Made by a program: the position numbers and the translations under genes. From positions 1 to 64,000 of the forward strand of contig JAPJQL010000005.1 of the NCBI GenBank assembly GCA_030825115.1: a stretch of DNA of 64,000 nucleotides. Reading direction: 5' to 3'. The stretch is from Lachnospiraceae bacterium (GTDB lineage Bacteria; Bacillota; Clostridia; Lachnospirales; Lachnospiraceae). Below, in pieces: positions 23,953 through 34,600 of this stretch. Each line of letters opens with the position of its first letter. Positions within the stretch are counted from its first letter, which is position 1. The notes under the pieces are model-generated. The model did not search any database. It was not told where the DNA came from and saw only the letters and a program-made list of their open reading frames with translations.

Positions 23953-24825
23953 ATGCCAAATAATATTGTATTAGCAAAAAATTATACTGCGCTTCTGGAT
24001 GAAGTGTACCGGAACGCTTCCGTGACAGCGGATCTGATCAGTGACGCATCCATGATGAGGGCTGGGGCAAATGCCAACGAGATCCTGTATCCGCAGATTG
24101 AAGTGACCGGTCTCGGTGACTATAGCCGGAATAGCGGCTACACAGACGGCGCTGTGAATGTGGCCTGGAAAACAGCGACGTTCAATTATGACCGCGGCAC
24201 TAGAATCTCTGTGGACACCATGGACGATCAGGAAACTTTTAATATCGCATTTGGTATGGCCGGTGCAACTCTCCAGAGGGACAAGGTGGCTCCGGAAGCG
24301 GATGCATTTACGTTTGCGACCCTGGCCGGAACCACTGGAATCTCCGTGGCACCGGCGACGACTTACGCCGATGCCAGTGCATTCCTGGCAGCATTGCTGG
24401 AAGCTAAGAGCATTATGGATGAGGATGAAGTCCCGGAGGAGAATAGGTATCTGTATGCAACGCCTACGCTGCTCAACAGCGTCATGGCGCTTGACACTAC
24501 TAAGTCCAGGGAGGTACTTACCGCCTTTGCAGTTAAGAAAGCTGTTCCTCAGTCCAGGTTCTATACAGCGATTGATCTGCAGGATGGAAAGACTGTGGGG
24601 GAGGAACTTGGACACTATAAGAAAGCAGAGAATGGCAAAGAGATCAATTTCATGATCATTCATAAGCCGGCGCTCATTAAGTTCGATAAGCATATAGCAT
24701 CAGACATCATTGCACCGGCAAATAACCCGACTTCTGATGCGTACATCTCCAAGTATCGTAAATATGGTTTGGTAGATGTGTATAAGAACAAAGTAGCAGG
24801 TATCTATCTGAGCCATAAAGCGTAA
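23953..24825 (+). CDS. Major capsid protein
   Basis: 290 residues. Position after the scaffold, an N-terminal segment with NYTALLDEVYRNASVTADL, the FNYDRGTRISVDTMDDQET strand and the ANEILYPQIEVTGLGDYSRN region match the HK97-fold coat proteins of siphoviruses that use a GP20 scaffold. Forms the icosahedral shell. Confidence 0.88.
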   Translation: MPNNIVLAKNYTALLDEVYRNASVTADLISDASMMRAGANANEILYPQIEVTGLGDYSRNSGYTDGAVNVAWKTATFNYDRGTRISVDTMDDQETFNIAFGMAGATLQRDKVAPEADAFTFATLAGTTGISVAPATTYADASAFLAALLEAKSIMDEDEVPEENRYLYATPTLLNSVMALDTTKSREVLTAFAVKKAVPQSRFYTAIDLQDGKTVGEELGHYKKAENGKEINFMIIHKPALIKFDKHIASDIIAPANNPTSDAYISKYRKYGLVDVYKNKVAGIYLSHKA

Positions 24826-24837
24826 GGAGGCAGCGGG

Positions 24838-24984
24838 ATGAGAACAGTAGGAATTGGAGCGGAAACCACAAAGACCATGGAAGAGCAGCTTGAGGCTTTG
24901 AAAGCGGAGAATGCGGAGCTCAGAGCAGAGAATGAGAATCTATCAGCGGAGAATGCGGAGCTCAAGGCTAAAGCAGGGAAATAA
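24838..24984 (+). CDS. Leucine-zipper-like mini-protein
   Basis: 48 residues, of which 30 form a nearly ideal heptad coiled coil with repeated AENAEL units. GGAGGCAGCGG precedes ATG. Lies between the capsid and head-tail connector genes. Probably a small structural or assembly factor; unassigned. Confidence 0.6.
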   Translation: MRTVGIGAETTKTMEEQLEALKAENAELRAENENLSAENAELKAKAGK

Positions 24985-25002
24985 GAACAGGAGGGTGAGC
25001 TG

Positions 25003-25374
25003 ATGGTTTATGCAGATGAGACTTTCTACAAAGAGAAGTACCTGCTTGGCAGGAAGCCGGTCATCAGCGCCGGTTTTTTGTTTTATGCCCGACAGGCAAG
25101 CCGGATTCTTGACCAGTACACATTTGACCGCATGAGAGGGCTGAATGACATCCCGGAGGCGGTGCAGATGTGCTGCTGTGAGCTGGCAGAAGCCGGGTTC
25201 CGGCAAGAAAAGCTACAGAAGGAATCCGGCGGGAAGACTTCCGAGAAAGTCGGGACATATTCCGTCAGCTTCAGTTCCACGCAGGAGTCGGCTACGGCTG
25301 CTGGCCGGGAACAGCGGGAGATCATCATGAAGTGGCTGTCCGATACCGGTCTGTGCTATCAGGGGGTGGATTGA
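25003..25374 (+). CDS. Head-tail connector protein (gp6/gp15-like)
   Basis: 123 residues. Helical N-terminus with FYARQASRILDQYTFDRM and a central CCCELAEAGF helix is typical of the adaptor that binds the portal ring. First gene of the connector block and overlaps the next by a TGATG junction. Confidence 0.75.
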   Translation: MVYADETFYKEKYLLGRKPVISAGFLFYARQASRILDQYTFDRMRGLNDIPEAVQMCCCELAEAGFRQEKLQKESGGKTSEKVGTYSVSFSSTQESATAAGREQREIIMKWLSDTGLCYQGVD

Positions 25375-25754
25375 TGTACACGAATGCAGACTGTACGCTG
25401 TACTTATACAGCAAATGCGGCAAGGTGGAGCGATATACCAGACTTCCAGTCGAGGATGTATTCTGGGACGATGTGAGGCAGTCCACCTTCCTCAAGACCG
25501 GACAGAGAGACGGTTGCTCTGTGTCCCTGATCATCCCATATGATAGCCTGGACGACCCGATAACGTTCACGCAGGGAAGGGATTTGGTGGTGAAAGGCAT
25601 CATTGCTGACGAGATAGACTGTAGTAGCCAGGAAGCCATGTCAAAGTCTATGGCAGCGTTGAAAGCGGCACATGGTTATGTGACGGTGACGATGGCGGAT
25701 GAAAAGCTGTTCGGAAGCGAATCCATGTGGCATTATGAGCTGTCCTGCAAGTGA
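25374..25754 (+). CDS. Head-tail joining / stopper protein
   Basis: 126 residues starting at the TGATG overlap with AGGGGGTG upstream. Beta-rich with WDDVRQSTFLKTGQRDGCSVSLIIP, as in the small head-closure proteins that follow the adaptor (a DUF6751-like pattern). Function assigned by order and fold pattern. Confidence 0.65.
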   Translation: MYTNADCTLYLYSKCGKVERYTRLPVEDVFWDDVRQSTFLKTGQRDGCSVSLIIPYDSLDDPITFTQGRDLVVKGIIADEIDCSSQEAMSKSMAALKAAHGYVTVTMADEKLFGSESMWHYELSCK

Positions 25755-25766
25755 GGAGAGACATGC

Positions 25767-26189
25767 ATGAAAGTAGAATTTAATATCAGCACAGTTGAGG
25801 CTATCAAGAGGAACTATGGTCTGCAGGATGGAGGCCCCGTTCAGAAGCTGGTGGACAGCGAAGTCATGCGGTACATGAGCGATTATATGCCGCGGCGACA
25901 GGCGGGGGAGCTGGAGCACAAGATGATACTGGATACGGTGATTGGTTCCGGGGAAATCAACATTTCTGGTCCGTATGCGCACTATCTGCACGAGGGTGTC
26001 CTGTATGTGTCACCAACAACAGGGAGTGCCTGGGCTAAGAAGGATGAAATCAAGGTGCCGACTGACCGGGAGCTGACTTATGCCGGTGCTCCGATGCGCG
26101 GGAAGAAGTTCTTTGACCGCATGAAGGCTGACCACAAGGAGGATATTCTTCAGGCAGCACAGGCAATGGCTGACAGAGGAGGGAAATAA
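25767..26189 (+). CDS. Minor capsid / neck protein (Minor_capsid_2-like)
   Basis: 140 residues. YAHYLHEGVLYVSPTTGSAW and PMRGKKFFDRMKADHKEDIL are hallmark segments of the HK97 gp10 / minor capsid 2 family acting at the head-tail interface. Third gene of the connector block. Confidence 0.78.
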   Translation: MKVEFNISTVEAIKRNYGLQDGGPVQKLVDSEVMRYMSDYMPRRQAGELEHKMILDTVIGSGEINISGPYAHYLHEGVLYVSPTTGSAWAKKDEIKVPTDRELTYAGAPMRGKKFFDRMKADHKEDILQAAQAMADRGGK

Positions 26190-26636
26190 TTGACTATTAT
26201 CGATTATATGAAACAGAAACTGACGGAATATCCAAAGATATCGGAGTTTCTGTCCGGGGACGATATCCATATTGATTTCACGGACCCGTCCCCGATTAAT
26301 TATGGCCTGTCCAGCACGGGCGACAGCCTGCTTAAGGAGGACGTGCTGGGTAATCAGATACGGCAGCATAATTTCGTCCTCTACGCAGTCGGGCAGTCCT
26401 TCACAGATTATAACCGGCTGGCGAACAGCAATTTTTTGCTGGATCTGGCTTATTGGCTGGAACGCCTGCCGGAGGAGGAAGGAATCACAGCCGGAGGACT
26501 GAACGGGAGTTTTTTAAAGGCAACCACGGCTAACGCTATGAGCATGGGGCTGATGGGAGAAACGATTGACCAGGGCGTGATGTACCAATTGCAGATATAC
26601 GCCCAATACACGATAGAAAGCGAGGAATCATATTAA
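26190..26636 (+). CDS. Tail terminator / minor capsid 3-like protein
   Basis: 148 residues from TTG, GGAGGG before it. INYGLSSTGDSLLKEDVLG, then RQHNFVLYAVGQSF, matches the minor capsid 3 family, the tail-completion position before the major tail protein. Overlaps the next start by one base. Confidence 0.75.
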   Translation: MTIIDYMKQKLTEYPKISEFLSGDDIHIDFTDPSPINYGLSSTGDSLLKEDVLGNQIRQHNFVLYAVGQSFTDYNRLANSNFLLDLAYWLERLPEEEGITAGGLNGSFLKATTANAMSMGLMGETIDQGVMYQLQIYAQYTIESEESY

Positions 26637-27136
26637 TGGCAAATGAGGCAGGAAAGATTAAACGAAAGCTTATGGCGCATTTTATTAATTCCGCTGCGCC
26701 AGGTGGTGAAGCGGAATTTGTTAGGCTCGGGAAGGACCTGGAGGAATATAGCGTTGAGATGAATGCGAATGTGGAGACGGCAAACAACATCATTGGGGAG
26801 ACAAGTGTTACGCTTGACAGCTATCAGCCCCAGGCATCTGCAGACCCGTTTTATGCAGAAGTTGGAGACCCAATGTTTGAACGTTTGCAGGCTATCGTTG
26901 ACGAACGCCAGACCCTTGATGACCTGAAATCGGAAATAATTGAAGTACACCTGTGGGAAACCCCATCAGCCGGGGCTTATATTGCGTACAAAGAGGATGT
27001 CATCATTGAGGTATCAAGCTATGGTGGTGACACTACCGGATATCAGATACCATTTAACGTGCACCATACAGGGAACCGTATAAAGGGGACATTTAACTTA
27101 TCCACAAGGGCTTTCACTGCCGGGAGCGCGGAGTGA
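26636..27136 (+). CDS. Major tail tube protein
   Basis: 166 residues. LMAHFINSAAPGGEAEFVRLG at the start and the TTGYQIPFNVHHTGNRIKGTF beta segment fit the siphovirus major tail protein. Position between tail terminator and chaperone genes supports this. Confidence 0.8.
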   Translation: MANEAGKIKRKLMAHFINSAAPGGEAEFVRLGKDLEEYSVEMNANVETANNIIGETSVTLDSYQPQASADPFYAEVGDPMFERLQAIVDERQTLDDLKSEIIEVHLWETPSAGAYIAYKEDVIIEVSSYGGDTTGYQIPFNVHHTGNRIKGTFNLSTRAFTAGSAE

Positions 27137-27170
27137 AGGATGGGGCTAGAAGAAAAGGAGATGGATATAG

Positions 27171-27629
27171 ATGAAAAACCTGAAATTCGATGATGGATAC
27201 CAGTCATTTACCATCAATGGTGATAAAAACAGGGTGATCCGGTTTAACCCGGGTGATGTCAACATTGTCCAGAGGAGCCATGACGCGCTAAGGAATATCC
27301 ATGAGGCGAGTAAAGGCTTGAAAGATATCAAAATCAGCCCTGATGGGGAAGTGGACGGGGCAGGATCAGATGAAGAGCTTGCCGCCGCTGCCGAAACGCT
27401 TAAGCAGGTCGATGATGTCATCCGTGAGAATGTTAACCTTATTTTTAACAGCGATGTTTACGATGTCGTGTTTAACGGCCAGTCGCCGTTCTGTATCGTA
27501 AGGAAGGGAACATATCTGTTCGAGGCTTTCCTGGACAGTGCGATAGGGTTCGTGGAGGCGGCGTCAAAAGAGGCGGCTGAAGCCAGCAGGGAACGGATTG
27601 GGAAATATACCGCTGGCTATAGCAAATGA
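27171..27629 (+). CDS. Tail assembly chaperone, first gene (DUF6673-like)
   Basis: 152 residues. Acidic, helical, directly between major tail protein and Gp15-like gene, which is where siphovirus chaperone G is found. VFNGQSPFCIVRKGTYLFE and the helical C-terminus fit this family. Overlaps the next gene by an ATGA junction rather than a ribosomal slip. Confidence 0.75.
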   Translation: MKNLKFDDGYQSFTINGDKNRVIRFNPGDVNIVQRSHDALRNIHEASKGLKDIKISPDGEVDGAGSDEELAAAAETLKQVDDVIRENVNLIFNSDVYDVVFNGQSPFCIVRKGTYLFEAFLDSAIGFVEAASKEAAEASRERIGKYTAGYSK

Positions 27630-28210
27630 TAGGGCGTTTGCCGGTGTCATTGCCGGTGAACGGGAAGGACATGGGAATAAGGACAGATTTCAGGGATATT
27701 CTCGTCATCATGCAGGCTTTGGGGGATCCGGAACTGTCGGAACTGGAAAAGGGAATCGTAATGCTTACGGTTCTCTTTTTTGATTTTAAGGATATGCCTC
27801 CGGACGATTATGAAGATGCAATGCGCCAGGCATCATGGTTCATTGACTGCGGGCGTCCGGATGACGGAAAAGCACCCGGCAAGAAAGTGATGGACTGGGA
27901 GCAGGATGAGGCAATCCTGTTTGCGGCAGTCAATAAAGTGGCAGGGAAAGAAGTCCGTATGGTGGAATATATGCACTGGTGGACGTTTGCAGGGTATTTC
28001 ATGGAGATTGAGGATGGCACATTCTCAGCTATCCTCGGAATCCGGCAGAAATTAGCGGACCATAAGCCGCTCGATAAGTGGGAACAGGAATTCCGCCGGA
28101 AAAATCAGGCGCTTTGCGACCTGAGGAAAAAATACACGGCAGAAGAGCAGGCGGAGATGGATTACCTTAATGACCTGCTGGATGGGAAGGTTATAGAAGG
28201 AGAGGGGTGA
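27626..28210 (+). CDS. Bacteriophage Gp15-like tail chaperone
   Basis: 194 residues. FRDILVIMQALGDPELSELEK near the start, WFIDCGRPDDGKAP and EYMHWWTFAGYFMEI in the middle are diagnostic of the Gp15 family, the second tail-assembly chaperone of Gram-positive siphoviruses. It immediately precedes the tape measure gene. Confidence 0.85.
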   Translation: MIGRLPVSLPVNGKDMGIRTDFRDILVIMQALGDPELSELEKGIVMLTVLFFDFKDMPPDDYEDAMRQASWFIDCGRPDDGKAPGKKVMDWEQDEAILFAAVNKVAGKEVRMVEYMHWWTFAGYFMEIEDGTFSAILGIRQKLADHKPLDKWEQEFRRKNQALCDLRKKYTAEEQAEMDYLNDLLDGKVIEGEG

Positions 28211-28215
28211 TTGCC

Positions 28216-28890
28216 TTGGCATATGATGGTAGCCTGAAGTTTGATACGAAAATGAATACGGATGGTTTTGACGATGGCATTTCCACCCTGCACAGGGCAA
28301 TCGACCGGCTATCCCTTACCATCGACCGGCTTTCCCGGAGTATTACTGGGGCATTCAAAGACATGGGTAAATCCACAGAGGCGGTTTCCGTAAAATCTGC
28401 AGAAGCGGCAGCTGGGATTGATGGGATTGGGCAAGCTGCAGAGCAGTCAGAGGCAAAGGTGAAAAGCCTGCAGGAGCAGATGGACGCAATCACTGTACAA
28501 ACAATGCAGGATGATGTTCCGGGCACCACACAGATGCCCGCCTCAGCACCTGTGGATGTCAAAAGCATGCAATATGATGCGAAGGCAATGGAAATGGTCT
28601 TTGGAGAGGCTGCTGTGGCGATCAGGAGCTATGCTGATGCAGTAGCCCAATATGGCAATGCTGCAGGGATGGCGATGAACCAGATGGAGGCCCAGGGAGG
28701 GGAGGCAGCGGCGGCCCTGCAGGCGGACGCAGATCAGACTGCAGATACCATCCAGGCGGATGCAGGGCAGGCGGCCGCTCACATAAACCAGATGAGGGCT
28801 GAGCTTGATGCTGCTGATGCCGCCTTAAAGGGGCTGCAGGCTCAGGGATTCTATTTTGGCGATGAGGAGAATATGACCAGGCATATGTGA
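28216..28890 (+). CDS. Tape measure protein, N-terminal part (split by frameshift)
   Basis: 224 residues from TTG with AGGAG 9 bases upstream; LAYDGSLKFDTKMNTDGFDD is the usual N-terminus of siphovirus tape measures. Ala/Gln-rich helices follow. The frame ends at a TGA, while the other frame (from GTG 28887) continues with matching coiled-coil sequence. A one-base change near 28868 separates the two parts. Confidence 0.75.
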   Translation: MAYDGSLKFDTKMNTDGFDDGISTLHRAIDRLSLTIDRLSRSITGAFKDMGKSTEAVSVKSAEAAAGIDGIGQAAEQSEAKVKSLQEQMDAITVQTMQDDVPGTTQMPASAPVDVKSMQYDAKAMEMVFGEAAVAIRSYADAVAQYGNAAGMAMNQMEAQGGEAAAALQADADQTADTIQADAGQAAAHINQMRAELDAADAALKGLQAQGFYFGDEENMTRHM

Positions 28891-31178
28891 AGCTCCAGCG
28901 CCTGAGGCAGGCACTGGCAGACTATAAGGCAGCGCTATTAAAGCCGGGTGATAGCGGGGGATATGTTGGGTTGAAGGATTCTATCCTTAATGCAGTGAGA
29001 GGGGTTCCGGCACTTATCAGCCGTGCCTTATCGGGAATACCATCCATTGTCTCAGGAATCTTTTCCAAGGCGGGAAACGCGGTGAAAGGGTTCGTCAGCT
29101 TCCTTGCGGAAGGCGCACAGACAGGGATAAGACGTTTCACTGCCGGGATTACGGGGATAGGGAAGGCGTCGCAGAAGGCATGTCACCCGATACTGAAGCT
29201 GTCAAACATGCTGAAGCTCATGGTCATCCGCATGGCTTTGCGGGGGGTGATCCAAGGGGCGAAGGAGGGATTCCAGAATCTTGCCAAATACTCCGGCGAT
29301 GCGAATAAAAGCATGTCAATGCTGATGTCTGCTTTAACAAGGCTTAAGAACAGTTTTGCGTCGGCATTTGCCCCGGTATTGAATGCGGTGGCGCCGGCAC
29401 TAACCACACTCATAAACCTTCTGTCAAAAGCGGCGACGTACATGGCGCAGCTCATATCGGCATTTACGGGGAAGGGTACATTTGTGAAGGCAAAGGAGGT
29501 GCAGCAGGATTATGCGGCCAGCCTGGAAAGCACTGGCGCTGCGGCGAAAAAGGCTGGGAAGGATGCAAAAAAGGCGCTTGCCCCTTACGATGAGCTTACG
29601 CAGATGCAGAAGGATTCGGCGGACAGTGCGGGAGATGATCTGTCTCCGTCGGATATGTTTGAGACGGCTGATGTTGAAAGCAGGATTGCAGATTTCGCGA
29701 AGCGGGTCAAGGACATGTTTGCGGCAGGTGATTATGAAGGAATCGGTGCGCTGATTGCGGATAAGCTCAATTCTGGTGTAAAAAAGATTAGTGGGTTCAT
29801 TGACTGGGATAGCTGCGGGGAACAGATCACGAAGTTCGTGACAGGGTTCACACGGATATTTAATTCGCTGGTTGATAATTTTGACTGGGATGCATTCGGA
29901 AGGATGTTCGGCAAAGGGATCAATACGGTTGTGAATACCCTAGACCTGCTGATTACCGGGATTGACTGGCAGAACCTTGGGAAGAAAATAGCCGAAGGGT
30001 TCAATGGCCTATTTAAGGAAGTTGATTGGGGTAAGCTGGGGCAGCTTATAGGGAATAGGATCATGATTATCCCACGCATTGTACTTGGATTTGTCAGGGA
30101 GTTTGACTGGTCGGGAGCGGGGCTTGCGCTGGCAGAAGGGGTCAATGGGATAGCGGGCGCAGTTGACCCGGCCATACTGGGGCAGGCGCTTTCCGGATTA
30201 GTAAAAGGTGCCCTGGATACCATCAACAATTTCCTGGAAAACGTGGACTGGCAGGAGATTGGGAGGAAGATACAGGCATTCCTGGTGAACATTGACTGGC
30301 TTGGGGTCATTTCGGCATTGGCACGTACGATTGGAGGGCTGGCAGGAGCTGTCGCAGGGATGATTGCGGGTTTATTTGAAGGCATCCCTGATATCATATC
30401 AAGGTACTTCAAAGAGAAGATTCAGGAATGCGGAGGAAATGTGGTCCTTGGCTTCTTCAAGGGAATCCTGGATGCGCTGGATAATGTCGGGAAATGGATT
30501 ATCGACAATATCATGAAACCGTTCTTGGAAGGGTTCAAGTCTGCTTTCGGCATCCACTCCCCATCTACGGTAATGGCGGAAATGGGAAACTTTATTGTAG
30601 ATGGATTGCTGAACGGTATTGCTGAGAAGGTAAAAGGCGTCATCGACCTCTGCAGTGGATTGGTAGGAGACATGCAGCAGATTTTCAATAGGCTGATTAC
30701 GTTCCTTACCGGGGTATTTTCCGGTAACTGGTCACAGGCATGGCAGGGGCTGAAAGACATATTCAAAGGCACGTTCAGTGGGATCATAACCATTGCTGAA
30801 CGCGCTCTGAACTACGTCGTGGATAAGCTGAACTCCTTAAGTTTTACTGTCCCGGACTGGGTGCCGGGGATGGGAGGGAAAAGGTTCTCATTCAACATCC
30901 CACGTGTAACACTGCCCCGCCTGGCTGCGGGGACCGTTGTACCGCCGCGGGCTGGAGAGTTTGCAGCCATCCTTGGGGACAATAACCGGGAAACCGAGGT
31001 AGTGTCCCCGGTATCAACCATGAAGCAGGCATTCAAGGAGGCAATCGCCGAGGTGGGAGGTTTTGGTGGTGGGGATGTGTATGTGTACCTTGAAGGTGAT
31101 GCGGAAGGCGTATTCCGGCTTGTCAGGGCAGAGCATACGAAATATAAGAAGCAGACAGGGAAGCCTGCATTCACGTAG
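28887..31178 (+). CDS. Tape measure protein, main part
   Basis: 763 residues. Typical tape-measure features: a conserved block (KLSNMLKLMVIRMALRGVIQGA, then KSMSMLMSALTRLKNSFASAFAP), repeated DW-containing segments (about 300-480), hydrophobic transmembrane-like stretches, and a C-terminal WVPGMGGKRFSFNIP/AAGTVVPPRAGEFAAILGDN tail. It sets tail length and may help DNA entry. GTG overlaps the stop of the N-terminal part, so it may be expressed by reinitiation, or the gene may be a frameshift mutant. Confidence 0.82.
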   Translation: MKLQRLRQALADYKAALLKPGDSGGYVGLKDSILNAVRGVPALISRALSGIPSIVSGIFSKAGNAVKGFVSFLAEGAQTGIRRFTAGITGIGKASQKACHPILKLSNMLKLMVIRMALRGVIQGAKEGFQNLAKYSGDANKSMSMLMSALTRLKNSFASAFAPVLNAVAPALTTLINLLSKAATYMAQLISAFTGKGTFVKAKEVQQDYAASLESTGAAAKKAGKDAKKALAPYDELTQMQKDSADSAGDDLSPSDMFETADVESRIADFAKRVKDMFAAGDYEGIGALIADKLNSGVKKISGFIDWDSCGEQITKFVTGFTRIFNSLVDNFDWDAFGRMFGKGINTVVNTLDLLITGIDWQNLGKKIAEGFNGLFKEVDWGKLGQLIGNRIMIIPRIVLGFVREFDWSGAGLALAEGVNGIAGAVDPAILGQALSGLVKGALDTINNFLENVDWQEIGRKIQAFLVNIDWLGVISALARTIGGLAGAVAGMIAGLFEGIPDIISRYFKEKIQECGGNVVLGFFKGILDALDNVGKWIIDNIMKPFLEGFKSAFGIHSPSTVMAEMGNFIVDGLLNGIAEKVKGVIDLCSGLVGDMQQIFNRLITFLTGVFSGNWSQAWQGLKDIFKGTFSGIITIAERALNYVVDKLNSLSFTVPDWVPGMGGKRFSFNIPRVTLPRLAAGTVVPPRAGEFAAILGDNNRETEVVSPVSTMKQAFKEAIAEVGGFGGGDVYVYLEGDAEGVFRLVRAEHTKYKKQTGKPAFT

Positions 31179-31190
31179 GAGGTGGTCAGA

Positions 31191-31610
31191 TTGGCACATG
31201 CTTTTGAAGGATGGCTGCTGAAATTCGGCAGCCAGGAGTTCCCATTAAGATACCTTGCCCTTGATAGCTGTGACAGCACACCGGACCAGAGGACAGAAAT
31301 AGACTCATACCGTGACGCTGACAACCTCCTGCACCGTGAGACCAGCCCAAATCATAAGACAAAGCTGGAATACAACACGGTGGACAACCTGACGTTGGAG
31401 GATAAAATCATAATACAGCAGGTGATGGAGGCAGGACTGCAGGATATCGTACAAAGAAAATACAGGATAACATACTGGAATGATGAGAAAAACGAATATG
31501 AGACGGGCGATTTTTATGTGCCTGACATTACGTTCAGGCAGAAACGAGTTGACAGGAAAAGGAATATGATCATATATGGCAGCATACGGATTGCCATGAT
31601 TGAGTATTAA
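31191..31610 (+). CDS. Distal tail-associated protein (DUF6711-like)
   Basis: 139 residues from TTG, AGGAGG 8 bases upstream. The pattern DSCDSTPDQRTEIDSYRDADNLLHRET and the C-terminal FYVPDITF strand are typical of the small protein between tape measure and tail-hub genes in Clostridia siphoviruses. Role inferred from order. Confidence 0.75.
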   Translation: MAHAFEGWLLKFGSQEFPLRYLALDSCDSTPDQRTEIDSYRDADNLLHRETSPNHKTKLEYNTVDNLTLEDKIIIQQVMEAGLQDIVQRKYRITYWNDEKNEYETGDFYVPDITFRQKRVDRKRNMIIYGSIRIAMIEY

Positions 31611-31622
31611 AGGAGGCAGGAA

Positions 31623-34600
31623 ATGTCATTACCAGAAGGTTATAAACAGATTGAATATGTAGAGAGCAACGGTACCGGCTCATACTTCAAGACAGGCATC
31701 CTGCCTACCGCGGACACAAGGGTGGTCTTCGATGGATATGTAATATCAGGTGACACCGCCCTGTACGGCAGCCGGTATGCCGCTGGGAACAACCGGTATG
31801 CGGTTCAGTACATCGGGACAAACCAATACCGGCTGTCCTACGACACTGTGGAATCACTGGTGCCGGCAAGTTATACAAAGGGCACCAGATATACATTTGA
31901 CCAACGTAACAATAAACTGTATATAAACGATCTGCTGGTGGCATCTGTCACGGCCAGCCCCACATACCCAAACGCACGGGAGATATATGCAGTAGGTGCG
32001 TTGAACACGAACAACGTAGCAACCAACCTTGGTGTAGTACGGATGTATTCTATGCAGATATACCAGAGCGGTGTGCAAGTAGGGGATTTCGTGCCGGTAC
32101 AGGACCCGGACGGAACAATAGGGATTTATAACCTAGTGACGGATACTTTCTTCCGGAATGCCGGGACTGGGAACGTGGCTGGCGGGGATGTTATAAGAAT
32201 AGTTACCGGGATTGAGGTGACTACGCTGCCGGATAAGCTTGAGTACCAGTGTGGTGAGGAACTGGATCTGACTGGGATGGTGGTTACGGCTACCTATAGC
32301 GATGGGGCTATAGGCATCGTGAAGGGGTACGAAGTATCTGGATATGACGCAGCGCTTGTAGGGGAGCAAACGGTCACTGTCAGATATGGGGCAGCCACCA
32401 CAGCATTTGTTGTCCGTGTGGCGAAGATTGCGTTCATAGTGACTTTTGTTGACCATGATGGAACTGTGCTGAGCATTCAGCAAGTAAAAAGTGGAAACGC
32501 TGCAACTGCTCCGGAGAATCCATCGAGGATTGGATATCTTTTTACTGGATGGGACCAGGACTTTACTCATATAACAGGGGACATGACAATCACGGCACAA
32601 TATAGCACGTGGACATTGGTTAATGGCACATTATCAATATCAGCAGCATTTAACATGAGTGAGTACAAATATAATACATATCCTTGGTATAGCCAAAAAC
32701 CAGGGATTAAAAGCATTGTACTGCTTGACGGCGTAACAAACATAGGGGAGGATGCCTTTGAGGGGTGTGACGCTTTATCAGAAGTGATAATTCCAAGTAG
32801 CGTGACAGACATAGGGGCTTATGCGTTTTCGTGGTGTGAGGTTTTAACTAAAATCATAATCCCGAATAGTGTAATGAGTATAGGAGATAGCGCATTCCGT
32901 GGTTGTTCGGCATTGCCAGAAATAACAATTCCAGAAAGTAGTATTATCGGAATCCAGGCATTTGCTGACTGCGCTACCGTAACAGATTTAATCATTCCGG
33001 GGATGATTGCCAGCATAGGACGGGAAGCTTTTGCAAGGTGCTCATCTTTGGCTAAAGTGATAATCCAAAATGGAATAACAACCATAGTAGATTACATGTT
33101 TTCAGGCTGTACCTCCTTGGCGGAAATCGTTATCCCGAATAGTGTAACGGACATAGGAGATAGTGCGTTTAGAAAATGCTCCAGCCTAACAGGCATTGCT
33201 ATTCCGGACAGTGTAACGAGTATAGGAGATAGCACATTCAGGGCATGCACTGGTCTGACAGGCATCAATATTCCAAACAGCATAACGAGGATAAGAGGCA
33301 GTGCATTCAGAGAGTGTACCAGCTTGGAAAATATCACTATTTTACGGCGGAATACGGAGATCAGCGATTCATCGAATACTATACCTGAAGGTGCAACAAT
33401 CCATGGATATACAGGGTCTACAGCGGAAAAATACGCTATTAAGTATAATAGGAAGTTCGTGGCGATATCCCCAGGCATAGATATGCCTTGTTCAATCGTA
33501 ATTACTAAATTGCCGAGTAAGCTGGAGTATCTTATTGGGGATTCTATAGATCTGACAGGGATTGAGGTGACTGCTACTTGGGAGAACGGGGATTCTGGGC
33601 TGATTACGGATTATACGGTTTCTGGGTATGATCCTTATCAGGTTGGAGAGCAGACAGTAACAATTGCATTAGGAGATGCGGCTGACGTTTTCATAGTATG
33701 GGTCAAAGGTGTCGACAGGATAGAATTAATCAGGAATCCAAATAAAACACATTATTTTGTGGGAGAAAAGTTCGAATATGATGGGATGCAGGTGGTGGCT
33801 CATTATACTGATGGGTCATATATATACTGTACGGCCGATGTCGGTGTTGAATTCCGCAACGGAAGCATTTCAGAAGCTCCAGCAGCTTTTGGGCATTTTA
33901 AAGAGCATACGGTAGAAATACCTGTTCAGGTAAATAAGGCATATATTGGCGACATTATGAAGGAAGATGTAGTCCTTACTTATGAATTCGAAACAGATTC
34001 GTGCACTATTGACGGACGTGGTGCGTCTGGAAGTATCAGTGACTGCCTGGGGAATTATAAAGAGAAAGTTAAAAAAACAAGTATCAGTGGGATTAACAGT
34101 ATCCCTTCTGGCTATCTGAGTACGTTCACAGTGTTGGAAGAAGTGTCCATCACAGCACCGATTGAGGAGCTGCCATCCGCTGTAATGATGGATTGTGCCA
34201 AATTAAAATCAATTGAATTACCGGATAGTTTAAAAACAATAGGCTATAGCTGTTTTTACAACTGTTCTGCTCTTACTGATATTAAACTGCCAGACAGTGT
34301 GGAGAGGATATATAATGCGGCATTTTATATGTCTGGGCTTCAAAAGATCAGCCTCTCTGCAAGTCTAAGGACAATTGGTACCGGTGCATTCCAGGGATGC
34401 AAAGACTTACAAAATATAACGCTGAATGCTGGTCTGGAGGAGATAGGAAGTTCTACTTTTGATGGGTGTGAAAAGCTACGCGTTCTGATATTTCCTGATT
34501 CTGTGACGGAAATAAATTCCTCTATTTATAGCTTGAATGCATTGGATTATGTGAAGTACCCGGCGGGGATGACGACGATCAGGGCTCCACACGGGACAAA

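Noticed and set aside
28207..28890. Programmed -1 frameshift in the prophage 1 tape measure
   Set aside because: A stop in the receiving frame just upstream leaves only a short window for slipping and there is no slippery heptamer; mutation or sequencing error is simpler.
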